From an uncultured Oscillospiraceae bacterium (GTDB taxonomy: Bacteria; Bacillota; Clostridia; Oscillospirales; Ruminococcaceae), in NCBI GenBank assembly GCA_900539695.1, contig UQDG01000004.1, positions 99,229 to 163,228 on the forward strand: a stretch of 64,000 nucleotides of DNA, read 5' to 3'. Shown here piece after piece: positions 31,783 through 39,675 of this stretch; position 1 is the stretch's first letter; every line of letters starts with the position of its first letter. The notes below the pieces were generated by a model. That model saw nothing but the letters and a program-made list of their open reading frames with translations, had not been told where the DNA came from and searched no databases. A program made the translations under genes and the position numbers.

Positions 31783-32583
31783 TCAGCCTTTCAGGTTCAG
31801 GGTCTCGTTCATGCTGCCCATGCGGTAGCCCTGCAAGTCCATAGTAACATACGTAAAACCGTATTTTTTAAACTCGGCCACGATCTGCTCACGGTTTTGC
31901 AGCAGCTTTTCAAACTCGGCGGGCAGCACCTCGATGCGGGCGATCGTACCGTGGATGCGCACCCGCAGCTGGTGAAATCCCAGGTCCAGAAGCAGCTGCT
32001 CGGCCTTGTCCACCATGCCCAGCTTTTGCGCGGTGATCTCCTCGCCGTACACAAAGCGGGAGGACAGGCAGGCGAAGGACTGCTTGTCCCAGGTGGGCAG
32101 CCCCAGCTGGTGGGAGTAGTCGCGGATCTCCTGCTTGGTCAATCCCACGTGGCGCAGCGGGCTTTTGACCTGCAGCTCGGCCACGGCCTGCAAGCCGGGG
32201 CGGTAGTCGCCGTTGTCATCCATGTTGGAGCCTTCGGCTACGTACTGCAAATCGTTTTCTTTCGCAACTGCGATAATTTTCTCGAACAGTTCATGCTTGC
32301 ACAGGTAGCAGCGGTTCTTGGGGTTATGGGAGAAGCCCTCGATGTTCAGCTCCTCGGACTCAACGATGACTTGCCTGATGCCCTCGGACTTGCAGAAGGC
32401 AGTGGCCTCCTCCAGTTCCCGCTTGGGGAACGAGCAGGACTCAGCTGTCACGGCGATGGCCTTGTCGCCCAGCGTATCGTGGGCGACTTTCAGCAAAAAG
32501 GTGGAATCCACCCCGCTGGAAAACGCCACCGCCACACTGCCCAGCTCACGCAGATAGTCTTGCAATGCTTGTAATTTATCCAT
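31783..32583 (-). CDS. larE: LarE, sacrificial sulfur transferase
   Basis: A 266-residue LarE. The PP-loop AFSSGVDSTFLLKVA binds ATP. The FACLSSRFVYG motif carries the Cys that in single-cysteine LarE enzymes gives up its sulfur. Additional Cys residues (NRCYLCKHELF) are also visible, so an iron-sulfur-assisted mechanism as in multi-Cys LarE proteins is possible. It is the first gene of the operon; the promoter lies 40-70 bases upstream. Confidence 0.94.
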   Translation of the reverse strand: MDKLQALQDYLRELGSVAVAFSSGVDSTFLLKVAHDTLGDKAIAVTAESCSFPKRELEEATAFCKSEGIRQVIVESEELNIEGFSHNPKNRCYLCKHELFEKIIAVAKENDLQYVAEGSNMDDNGDYRPGLQAVAELQVKSPLRHVGLTKQEIRDYSHQLGLPTWDKQSFACLSSRFVYGEEITAQKLGMVDKAEQLLLDLGFHQLRVRIHGTIARIEVLPAEFEKLLQNREQIVAEFKKYGFTYVTMDLQGYRMGSMNETLNLKG

Positions 32584-32621
32584 AGGTAACAGGTCCTTTC
32601 CCTGGGTTTGTTTCCACTACC

Positions 32622-32652
32622 AGTGTAGCATTAAACGCGGGTTTAATGTCAA
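32622..32652 (-). promoter_or_regulatory. lar operon promoter with dyad in a 19-bp spacer
   Basis: On the minus strand TTGACA (32652-32647), a 19-bp spacer, then TACACT (32627-32622). The spacer holds the inverted repeat ATTAAAC-CCGC-GTTTAAT (32647-32630). A 19-bp spacer with a central dyad is the hallmark of promoters activated by MerR-family metal sensors. No regulator gene is adjacent. Confidence 0.65.
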
Positions 32653-32673
32653 TAGTCTTTGCTGTTTTTTTAT

Positions 32674-32705
32674 AAAAAAAGAGAGGCCAGAACGTGGCCC
32701 CTCTT
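32674..32705 (-). terminator. terminator after pfkA
   Basis: On the minus strand GAGGGGCC-acgttct-GGCCTCTC (one mismatch) followed by seven T, 28 bases past the pfkA stop. Confidence 0.88.
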
Positions 32706-32732
32706 GAAAGCGAGAAACTATAAACGAACAAA

Positions 32733-33809
32733 TTAACCAAGGCAGATCCCCATAGCCCGGGCAACATTGAGCATATCACAATCTCCCGGCACGCCGCGAG
32801 TCTTGCCGGCAATGTCAGCCAGCGGGTTGGCGGTCACGTGGCGGTTCACCATGGCAACGGTCACACCGTAGTGTTCGTCGGCAACCAGCCCGGCGGCGTA
32901 GGCGCCAAACTGGGTGGCCAGCACACGGTCATAAGCGCTGGGGCTACCGCCACGCTGCATATGGCCGGGCACGCAGATGCGCGTTTCAGCGCCGGTCAGC
33001 TCTTCGACCTGCTTGGCAATGCGGGCGGTGGCGGTGGTATAACCGGCGGCGGCACGCTGAGCGGTCCACTCTTTGCGCTTCATCTTAGCCTCTTCCTGAG
33101 AGAACGCGCCCTCGGCCACGGCCAAAATCGAGAAGTTCTTGCCTGCCTTGGCGCGGTTTTCCACTGCGGCAGCAACCTTTTTAATGTCGTAGGGCAGTTC
33201 GGGCAGCAGGATGATGTCCGCGCCGCCCGCAATGCCGGAATACAGCGTCAGCCAGCCGGCCTTGTTGCCCATGATCTCAATGCACATCACGCGGCTGTGG
33301 CTGCCGGCAGTGGTGTGGATGCGGTCGATGACCTCGGTGGCAATGTCCACGGCGGTGTGGAAGCCAAAGGTCACGTCGGTGCCGTAAATGTCGTTGTCAA
33401 TGGTCTTGGGCAGGCCAATAACGTTCAGGCCCTCTTGGCTCAGCAGGTTGGCGGTTTTGTGGGTGCCGTTGCCGCCCAGGCAAAGCAGACAATCCAGCTT
33501 GGCGGCGCGGTAGTTCTTCTTCATGGCGGCTACCTTGTCCACCTTGTCTTCCTCGACCACACGCATCTTTTTAAAGGGGGTACGCTTGGTGCCCAGGATG
33601 GTGCCGCCCACGGTCAAAATGCCGGAAAACTCGTCCGGGCTCATCTCGCGGTAGTTGCCGTTGATCAGGCCGTCGTAGCCGTTCATGATACCTACGATCT
33701 CGACCTTGCTGCCCATGCGGTGGTACAGCGCCTTGGCTACACCGCGGATGGTGGCGTTCAGGCCAGGGCAGTCGCCGCCGGAAGTCAGGATGCCAACACG
33801 AATCGCCAT
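32733..33809 (-). CDS. pfkA: 6-phosphofructokinase
   Basis: A 358-residue PFK. GGDCPGLNATIRG near the N-terminus, CLGGNGTHKTA and LPKTIDNDIYGTD in the active site, and PGHMQRGGSPSAYDR are visible. Glycine follows the GGN triad position that usually sets ATP use, while Lys in PKTIDND is the type found in PPi-dependent and group III enzymes; the usual Asp of GGDG is Asn here. I expect ATP dependence but phosphoryl donor should be treated as open. It phosphorylates fructose 6-phosphate in glycolysis; stands alone. Confidence 0.9.
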   Translation of the reverse strand: MAIRVGILTSGGDCPGLNATIRGVAKALYHRMGSKVEIVGIMNGYDGLINGNYREMSPDEFSGILTVGGTILGTKRTPFKKMRVVEEDKVDKVAAMKKNYRAAKLDCLLCLGGNGTHKTANLLSQEGLNVIGLPKTIDNDIYGTDVTFGFHTAVDIATEVIDRIHTTAGSHSRVMCIEIMGNKAGWLTLYSGIAGGADIILLPELPYDIKKVAAAVENRAKAGKNFSILAVAEGAFSQEEAKMKRKEWTAQRAAAGYTTATARIAKQVEELTGAETRICVPGHMQRGGSPSAYDRVLATQFGAYAAGLVADEHYGVTVAMVNRHVTANPLADIAGKTRGVPGDCDMLNVARAMGICLG

Positions 33810-33907
33810 AAGAAAACCTCCCTGATAGATATTTTATTATAGTATAAATGTACGCCGTTGGGGCGGGCTTGTCAAGTTTCTTCGCGGTATTTCTCCATCA
33901 TCTCTTT

Positions 33908-34138
33908 AAACAAAAAGGCGGCAGACGGCGGTGTGTAGGTAATGGCATTGGCCGATGGGAAGCCTATGGCGATTACGGGAATGGCAGCAGCTACGGCAGA
34001 CGTGGCACGCATTACGTTCGCGGACATTATAGCCGCGACAATGGCAGCCTTGTGCACCGGCTGGAAGACATGATGCAGACTGCAGACGACCGTGATCGTG
34101 CTCTTCTTCGCAGATGCATTGACGAGTTGAAACGATAA
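33908..34138 (+). pseudogene. truncated phage structural-region protein
   Basis: The readable part GDYGNGSSYGRRGTHYVRGH followed by YSRDNGS, then HRLEDMMQTADDRDRALLRR is the tail of small proteins found in head/tail operons of Firmicute phages (Tyr/Gly/Arg-rich repeat plus helical end). No convincing start remains; the upstream frame is unrelated. A leftover of an older phage next to the tRNA genes. Confidence 0.45.
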
Positions 34139-34154
34139 GAAAAGGAGCGCGGCT

Positions 34155-34319
34155 ATGTATGACAGGCGAGAAATTGACGGCGCGATTGCAGAATTGGAGA
34201 ATGCCGAGCCGACAATGCAGCGCGTGCTTGATGCGTTTATGGATGCGTTGAAGCGAGAGTCACCGGAGGCATATAAGGAACTGTTGCATGACATTAAAAA
34301 TATCAGAAGTGTGTACTGA
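34155..34319 (+). CDS. small phage-like protein
   Basis: A 54-residue helical protein, MYDRREIDGAIAELENAEPT then MQRVLDAFMDALKRESPEAYKELL, with AAGGAG seven bases upstream and a perfect terminator after the stop. It follows the truncated Tyr/Gly-rich phage protein by 16 bases and may be an intact companion gene. Function unknown. Confidence 0.55.
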   Translation: MYDRREIDGAIAELENAEPTMQRVLDAFMDALKRESPEAYKELLHDIKNIRSVY

Positions 34320-34325
34320 TAAAGC

Positions 34326-34361
34326 AAAAGAGCGTTAAAACTTACGTTTTAACGCTCTTTT
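34326..34361. terminator. bidirectional terminator between phage remnant and tRNA-Pro
   Basis: AAAAGAGCGTTAAAAC-ttac-GTTTTAACGCTCTTTT, a perfect 16-bp stem with T-runs in both directions. It ends five bases before the tRNA-Pro 3' end, serving both sides. Confidence 0.92.
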
Positions 34362-34366
34362 ACAAG

Positions 34367-34439
34367 TCGGAGTGACGGGATTTGAACCCACGGCCTCTTG
34401 GTCCCGAACCAAGCGCGCTACCAACTGCGCTACACCCCG
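34367..34439 (-). tRNA. tRNA-Pro (anticodon CGG)
   Basis: A 73-base cloverleaf on the minus strand: acceptor CGGGGTG against CACTCCG, anticodon stem CTTGG/CCAAG with loop TTCGGGA, and T-arm CGGG/CCCG with TTCAAAT. CCA is not encoded. It reads proline codon CCG. Confidence 0.95.
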
Positions 34440-34444
34440 GAAAG

Positions 34445-34473
34445 AAAAAACCGCAGCAGCTGCGCTGCTGCGG
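34445..34473 (-). terminator. terminator between tRNA-Gln and tRNA-Pro
   Basis: CCGCAGCAGC-tgc-GCTGCTGCGG, perfect 10-bp stem followed by TTTTTTCTTT on the minus strand. It would stop most tRNA-Gln transcripts before tRNA-Pro, so the two may be separately expressed or attenuated. Confidence 0.82.
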
Positions 34474-34475
34474 TG

Positions 34476-34549
34476 TGGTTGGGGATGAGAGGATCGAACT
34501 CCCACGGGCGGAGTCAGAGTCCGCTGCACTACCATTATGCGAATCCCCA
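34476..34549 (-). tRNA. tRNA-Gln (anticodon CTG)
   Basis: A 74-base cloverleaf on the minus strand: acceptor TGGGGAT against ATCCCCA, anticodon stem GCGGA/TCCGC with loop CTCTGAC, T-loop TTCGATC, and an encoded CCA. It reads CAG. Confidence 0.95.
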
Positions 34550-34590
34550 TCGCAATCATCGTTGTGGGCGTCTGCCCTCAACGCTCATAT

Positions 34591-34619
34591 ATTATAGCGT
34601 GTGGGAAACCGTTTGTCAA
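34591..34619 (-). promoter_or_regulatory. consensus promoter of the tRNA genes
   Basis: TTGACA (34619-34614), a 17-bp spacer and TATAAT (34596-34591): an ideal sigma-A promoter, 42 bases before tRNA-Gln. The rest of 34,620-34,882 holds no gene I can support; a hydrophobic open frame there looks like a decayed membrane-protein fragment. Confidence 0.92.
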
Positions 34620-34882
34620 CAGCTATTTCAAACTTTTTTGCAAAAATCTGTAAAAATCCGAAAATCCGCGCAGCTGCGCCTTACTTTTTTGCCCTGCCTG
34701 CGTGCACCAACTGCTCTTGCTGGCGGAAAAGATGCGCGCGTACACCTGGGGCACGGCCATCGACAGCGACCACACCGACGCGCAGAACACGAACGCGATG
34801 ATGGTCACGTGCCATATCCCCTTTTTCAGCTGGTCGGCGGTGTAGTTCTTATCACCGCAGGTGACACATGATTCCAAAATAA

Positions 34883-35686
34883 TTATTCCAGATAAAAATC
34901 CCGCAGCGCGGCCAGGCGTGCCGTGGTCAGGCCGTATTCAGCCTCAAAATACGCCTCATAGCTGGGGTACTTTTCCAGCAGTACGTCGATGGACCCTGCC
35001 CCCATCGATTCGCTTACGCCCTCCACAGGCAGCAGCAGGTCGTACTGGTCGGCGGGTTTATCCTGCATGAATTTATCGATGATGGCTTTGCGGTAAACGT
35101 TCGTCAGCATGTAGTCGGCGATGGCATCCTCCCGGCTCACACCCAGCGCCAGCAGTACCAACATAGCGGCAATGCCGGTGCGGTCCTTGCCGCAGGTGCA
35201 GTGGAACAGCAGCGGTACGCGATGCTCCTCCAGCAGGCGGAACAGCTCATGGTAGGCCGGGTTGCCGAAAGGCATCTGCTTGTACAGGTCAGTGAACCAG
35301 TAAAAATCGTGTACGGGGTGGCCGGCTTTGGCCTCGTAGGCGGCCTTTTCGGCGGCAATGCGCTGGATGCCGGCGGGCGAAAAGTCCATCTCGCTGCCAT
35401 CGGCGTACCGCATGCCGCAGATACGCTGGTAATGCGCCCCGGACACGGCCGCGTCGGGCTGGCGGGCGGCCTCTCCGGCGCTGCGCAGGTCCAGGATCTC
35501 CCGCAGGTGCAGGCTTTCCAGCTTGGTACGGTCAGCGGGGCTTTGCAGCGTATCCAGGCTGCAGCCGCGGTACAGCAGCCCGCGGCGTACATGGCGGCCA
35601 TCGGCAGCGCGGTAGCCCCCTAGCTCGCGGAAATTGCAGGTGCCCTCAAAAACGATCTCGGCTCCCGGCGTTGTAACAGGCAGCAT
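34883..35686 (-). CDS. tyrosine-protein phosphatase
   Basis: A 267-residue phosphatase of the Y_phosphatase3 group. The N-terminal TCNFRELGGYRAADGRHVRR block and the P-loop HCTCGKDRTG (nucleophile first Cys-x5-Arg) are diagnostic; the upstream DLRSAGEAARQPD loop supplies the general acid. Such secreted-less bacterial enzymes act on phosphotyrosine or phosphoinositides; the in vivo substrate is not known. It stands alone. Confidence 0.9.
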   Translation of the reverse strand: MLPVTTPGAEIVFEGTCNFRELGGYRAADGRHVRRGLLYRGCSLDTLQSPADRTKLESLHLREILDLRSAGEAARQPDAAVSGAHYQRICGMRYADGSEMDFSPAGIQRIAAEKAAYEAKAGHPVHDFYWFTDLYKQMPFGNPAYHELFRLLEEHRVPLLFHCTCGKDRTGIAAMLVLLALGVSREDAIADYMLTNVYRKAIIDKFMQDKPADQYDLLLPVEGVSESMGAGSIDVLLEKYPSYEAYFEAEYGLTTARLAALRDFYLE

Positions 35687-35817
35687 AGCGATCCTCCATT
35701 TTGTGTGTTGCTACTACTATAGCACAGCCGTGGCGGGTTTGCAAACGACCAGACCTGCATGCTGCGGCCGGGGAGACACGTACTGCAAAATCCGGCAAAC
35801 ATATCAACCAAGCCAAA

Positions 35818-35857
35818 ACAGCCCCCACCGGGAGAAAATCTCCGGCGGGGGCCGTCT
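35818..35857 (-). terminator. terminator of the fructose operon
   Basis: GCCCCCACCGGGAGA pairs with TCTCCGGCGGGGGC around AAAA (one offset in the middle), with TGTTTTGG following on the minus strand. It lies 15 bases after the fruA stop. Confidence 0.8.
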
Positions 35858-35871
35858 GTTCTATCATCGTA

Positions 35872-37794
35872 TCAAGCGTCGGTTCGGTCCTTTTTCAGCA
35901 GGCTCAAAATTACTGCGCCCACCACGCTGCCAATGGCCAGCGCCACAAAGTACAGCAGCGCGTGGTCCACGACCGGGAAGACGAAGATTCCGCCGTGGGG
36001 CGCACGCAAGGCGCAGCCGAAGGTCATCGACAGCGCACCCGACAGTGCCGCGCCGATGACGCAGCTGGGCAGCACGCGCAGCGGATCGGCCGCTGCATAC
36101 GGAATAGCGCCCTCGGAGACGAAACACAGACCCATTACGTAGTTGACGATGCCGTTGCGGCGCTCGTCCTCGGTCCACTTTTTGGGGCAGAAGGTGGTGG
36201 ACAGCGCAATAGCGATCGGCGGGACCATGCCGCCTACCATGACGGCGGCCATGACGCCGTAGTTGCCGGAGGCCAGCGCCGCGATGCCGAAGGCGTAGGA
36301 GGCTTTGTTGACGGGGCCGCCCATGTCCACCGCCATCATACCAGCCACGATGGCGCCCAGCAGCACCTTGGAGGTGCCGCCCATGGCGTTCAGCCAATCG
36401 GTCATGGCGGTGTTGATCACGCCCATGACCGGATTGATGCCGCACATTACGGCACCGATGGCCAGCATGCCGCCCAGCGGGTAGATCAGCATCGGGCGGA
36501 TGCCGTTCAGGCTGGCGGGCAGCTTTTCGGTGATGCGTTTGAGACCCTCGACGATATAGCCGGAGACGAAACCGGCCAGCAACGCAGCCAAAAAGCCGCC
36601 CGAAATGCCGCTGGTGTCGCCCTGGGCCAGCCCGGCAAAGTTGGTGCCGTTCATAGCCAGCACACCACCTGCAAAGCCCACGGCCAGGCCGGGACGGTCA
36701 GCAATGGACATGGCAATGTAGGCCGACAGGATGGGCAGCATGTAGCTGAACGCTGCGCTGCCTACAGTTTTAAAGAAGGCCGCCACCGGGGTGTTCATGC
36801 CGAAGTTGGAGGGATCGATGGTGTAATCGTCCAGCAAAAACGCCAGCGCGATCATGATGCCGCCGCCTACCACGAAGGGCAGCATGTGAGAGACACCATT
36901 CATCAGGTGCTTGTAGAGGGTGTGGCCGACGGAGTCGTTGGCACTGGCCTCGTTGGCCGCCGGTGCGCCGCCCTTGGCGTGGAAGATGGGGGCTTCGCCG
37001 TGGGCGATGGTTTTAATAAGTTCCTCTGGTTTGTGGATGCCGTCATCCACACGGGCAAAAATCACCGGTTTACCGTCAAAACGGGTGGTCTCGACGTTTT
37101 TGTCCGCTGCAATGATGATGCCGTCACAGGCGGCAATCTCCTCGACGGTCAGCACGTTTTTCGCGCCGTCCGAGCCGTTGGTCTCCACCTTGGTGGGCAG
37201 GCCCAGACGGTCACCGGCCTTGGTCAGCGCCTCGGCGGCCATGTAGGTGTGTGCGATGCCGTTGGGGCAGGCAGTCACAGCCAGCACGCGGTAGCCCTGC
37301 TGGGGGATCTCCTGCTGGGTGAAGCTCTCCTCGCCGAACTGGGCGTCTTCCTGGACATCGATGGCAGCCAGGAACTCGGCGGGCGTTTTGGCGGCGCGCA
37401 GCTTTTCGACAAAATCGTCGTTCATCAGCATCTGCATCATGCGGGCCAGCATGTCAATGTGCAAGCTGCCGTTTTCCGGCGCAGCGATGGCAAACAGCAG
37501 GTCGGTCTTACCGTCATCCTCGGCGTTGTACTGCACGGGCGCGGCCAGACGCATGGCGGCCAGGCTGGGGCGGGTCACACAGGCAGTGCGGGCGTGGGGC
37601 ACCGTGATGCCGTTATCCACGTAGGTGGACGCTTCGGCTTCGCGAGCGTAGAGGGCTTTTTTGTAGGCTTCTCGGTCGGTGATGTTGCCGTGGGTGGCCT
37701 GCAATTCCACCAGCCGATCGATGATCTGCGCCTGATCGGCTGCGACCTCATCCAGTGCAATGGACTGCGCAGTAAACAGTTCTGTAATACGCAT
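35872..37794 (-). CDS. fruA: fructose PTS enzyme IIABC
   Basis: A 640-residue fusion that imports fructose and makes fructose 1-phosphate. The order is IIA (residues 1-145, phospho-His in ITVPHART), IIB (about 165-265, phospho-Cys in VTACPNGIAHTYMAAEAL), a linker, and IIC (about 295-640, eight to ten helices; PFVVGGGIMIALAFLLDD, ADMGGP-type loop AVDMGGPVNKASY). The start at 37794 has AAGGAG at seven bases. It follows fruK by 20 bases and closes the fruR-fruK-fruA operon. A nearby HPr or EI gene is not in the window. Confidence 0.96.
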   Translation of the reverse strand: MRITELFTAQSIALDEVAADQAQIIDRLVELQATHGNITDREAYKKALYAREAEASTYVDNGITVPHARTACVTRPSLAAMRLAAPVQYNAEDDGKTDLLFAIAAPENGSLHIDMLARMMQMLMNDDFVEKLRAAKTPAEFLAAIDVQEDAQFGEESFTQQEIPQQGYRVLAVTACPNGIAHTYMAAEALTKAGDRLGLPTKVETNGSDGAKNVLTVEEIAACDGIIIAADKNVETTRFDGKPVIFARVDDGIHKPEELIKTIAHGEAPIFHAKGGAPAANEASANDSVGHTLYKHLMNGVSHMLPFVVGGGIMIALAFLLDDYTIDPSNFGMNTPVAAFFKTVGSAAFSYMLPILSAYIAMSIADRPGLAVGFAGGVLAMNGTNFAGLAQGDTSGISGGFLAALLAGFVSGYIVEGLKRITEKLPASLNGIRPMLIYPLGGMLAIGAVMCGINPVMGVINTAMTDWLNAMGGTSKVLLGAIVAGMMAVDMGGPVNKASYAFGIAALASGNYGVMAAVMVGGMVPPIAIALSTTFCPKKWTEDERRNGIVNYVMGLCFVSEGAIPYAAADPLRVLPSCVIGAALSGALSMTFGCALRAPHGGIFVFPVVDHALLYFVALAIGSVVGAVILSLLKKDRTDA

Positions 37795-37814
37795 AGCGGG
37801 TCTCCTTCTATTTA

Positions 37815-38720
37815 TCAAATCGTTCTCAGCAGCTTTTCAATATCCGCCTTCGTTGCCAGCCCAACGCTGAACGCCGTTGCACTGCCGCAGGCGGTACCCA
37901 GGCGCAGCGCGTAGCGGTAATCGCCGGTACGCAGGTATCCTGCCACAAAACCGGCTACCATGCTGTCGCCCGCGCCAACGCTGTTGACCACCTTGCCCTT
38001 GGGGCAGCCGATACGATGCACCGTGCCGTTTTCGTCCAGCAGCAGCGCGCCGTCCCCGGCCATGCTTACCAGCACGTTGTGGGCACCCTGGGCCTGCAGG
38101 CTGGCGGCGGCGGTGACGATCTCGTCATCATTGGTCAGCTCGCGGCCCACGATCTCGGCCAGCTCGTGGTTGTTGGGCTTGACGAGGAACGGTTCGTAGG
38201 GGAGCACCTTCAGCAGCAGGTCTTGGGTGGCGTCTACCACAGCGCGCACGCCGCGGCCCTGCAGCCGGGCCAGCAGCCGCTCGTAGGTGGTCTGCGGAAG
38301 ACAGGCCGGGATGCTGCCCGCCAAAATCAGCACGTCGTCTTTTTGCAGCGTGTCCAGCTTGGCTTCCAGCGCCTGCATGGCGGCTTCGGGAATGTTCGGC
38401 CCTGCGCCGTTCAGCTCGGTCTCCTGCCCGGCCTTGATCTTGACATTGATGCGTGTCATCCCCTCTTGCAGGTGGATGAAATCGGTGTGCAGGCCCTGGG
38501 CGGCCAGGCCGCGCTCCAGCCAGGCGCCGGTCTCGCCCGCGATAAAGCCGAGAGCCACACTTTCGACCCCCAGCTGGGCCAGCACGCCGGATACATTGAT
38601 GCCCTTGCCGCCCAGCACGCAATCCTCGCCGGTGGCGCGGTTGATGGCCGCGACCTGCAGCGGACTGTCCAGCCGGACGACGTAGTCGATGGCGGGGTTA
38701 AATGTAACGGTATAGATCAT
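37815..38720 (-). CDS. fruK: 1-phosphofructokinase
   Basis: A 301-residue PfkB-family kinase. NPAIDYVVRLDSPL at the N-terminus, GGKGINVSGVLAQLG and the ATP/catalytic GAGDSMVAGFVAG motif with the base Asp are visible. It turns fructose 1-phosphate into fructose 1,6-bisphosphate. The ATG overlaps the fruR stop (ATGA), and fruA follows. Confidence 0.95.
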   Translation of the reverse strand: MIYTVTFNPAIDYVVRLDSPLQVAAINRATGEDCVLGGKGINVSGVLAQLGVESVALGFIAGETGAWLERGLAAQGLHTDFIHLQEGMTRINVKIKAGQETELNGAGPNIPEAAMQALEAKLDTLQKDDVLILAGSIPACLPQTTYERLLARLQGRGVRAVVDATQDLLLKVLPYEPFLVKPNNHELAEIVGRELTNDDEIVTAAASLQAQGAHNVLVSMAGDGALLLDENGTVHRIGCPKGKVVNSVGAGDSMVAGFVAGYLRTGDYRYALRLGTACGSATAFSVGLATKADIEKLLRTI

Positions 38721-39472
38721 GCTTCTGCCTCCTTTACCAGCGTTTGCTGGCGGTAGCGGGGATCAGGGCAGCGGTTGGTCAGGATAGAACCATCCTGCAG
38801 CCCGGCGATTACGGCCGGGTAGATGCTGCCGAACTTGGTGTCATCGGCCAAAAACCATACCTCGCGGGCGCGGCGGGCGGCACAGGCCTTGACGGCGGCT
38901 TCCTCGGGATCCGGGGTGGTGAACCCGGCGACCAGGTCAATGCCGTTGGTCCCCAAAAACGCCTTGGTGAAGTTGTACTGCTGCAGCGCCGCCATGGCTG
39001 CCGCGCCGATGATGGCCTCGGTCTGGGGGCGCAGCAGGCCGCCAGGCACAAAGACGCGGCAGCCTTTTTGCGCCAGCAGCCGCGCGTGGGCGATGCCGTT
39101 GGTGACGTAGTGGGCGTCCAGCGCCGCGCCGCTGACGGCCCGTGCCACGGCCAGCGTGGTGGACCCGGCGTCCAGGTAGACGAAATCATCGGCCTGGATA
39201 AGAGCGGCGGCGGCTTTGGCGATGGTGTTTTTTTGGCTGACGGCCAGTGTTTCCTTGGCTTCCATCGTGGGCTCGTCGGCTCGGAACTGGCTGCTTGGCA
39301 GCGTGGCACCGCCGTGGACTTTATTGACCCGACCCTGACGGTCCAGCTCCAGCAGGTCGCGCCGGATGGTGGACTCGCTGACGTTCAGGGCCTCGCAAAG
39401 TTCCTGTACGGTGGCGGTGCGTTTTTCCGCCAACAACGCTAGAATCTGGGAAAATCGTTCTTCTGCAAGCAT
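38717..39472 (-). CDS. fruR: DeoR-family fructose operon repressor
   Basis: A 251-residue regulator. The DeoR winged helix (ERFSQILALLAEKRTATVQE, then LNVSESTIRRDLLELDRQG) fills residues 1-57, followed by the sugar-phosphate-binding DeoRC domain (VYLDAGSTTLAVARAV). It likely represses its own operon until fructose 1-phosphate binds. Three CTGATTG-type direct repeats upstream are its probable operators. Confidence 0.93.
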   Translation of the reverse strand: MLAEERFSQILALLAEKRTATVQELCEALNVSESTIRRDLLELDRQGRVNKVHGGATLPSSQFRADEPTMEAKETLAVSQKNTIAKAAAALIQADDFVYLDAGSTTLAVARAVSGAALDAHYVTNGIAHARLLAQKGCRVFVPGGLLRPQTEAIIGAAAMAALQQYNFTKAFLGTNGIDLVAGFTTPDPEEAAVKACAARRAREVWFLADDTKFGSIYPAVIAGLQDGSILTNRCPDPRYRQQTLVKEAEA

Positions 39473-39499
39473 GGAGGGCCTCCTTTTTTATGTTCTTTC

Positions 39500-39574
39500 T
39501 GATTGGACTTGGCAGTTTGTGACTTTACCTGATTGATTCTGATTGCATTATAGCACAACAACCACCAGAATCAA
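39500..39574 (-). promoter_or_regulatory. fru promoter and FruR operator repeats
   Basis: On the minus strand TTGATT (39574-39569), 16-bp spacer, TATAAT (39552-39547). CAATCAG repeats at 39546-39540, 39536-39530 and 39506-39500 lie at and after the start point with 10- and 30-bp periodicity, on one helix face, as expected for DeoR-type repressors. Confidence 0.7.
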
Positions 39575-39636
39575 CCACAAACAATCATTTTCAAGCGACA
39601 AAAATCACGGCGAAAATTTGTGCAAGACGCACAAAA

Positions 39637-39667
39637 TAAAAAATCTCCCTTATGGAAAGGGAGATTT
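39637..39667 (-). terminator. terminator after the lipoprotein gene
   Basis: AAATCTCCCTT-atgg(a)-AAGGGAGATTT, perfect 11-bp stem with T-rich follow-up on the minus strand, nine bases after the stop. Confidence 0.85.
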
Positions 39668-39675
39668 CCGCGCTG

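Noticed and set aside
34623..34877. 84-residue hydrophobic minus-strand frame
   Set aside because: It covers the tRNA promoter region edge, has no good start site or family pattern and looks like a decayed fragment at best.
35701..37914. 737-codon plus-strand frame opposite fruA
   Set aside because: Same antisense effect; fruA carries complete PTS motifs.
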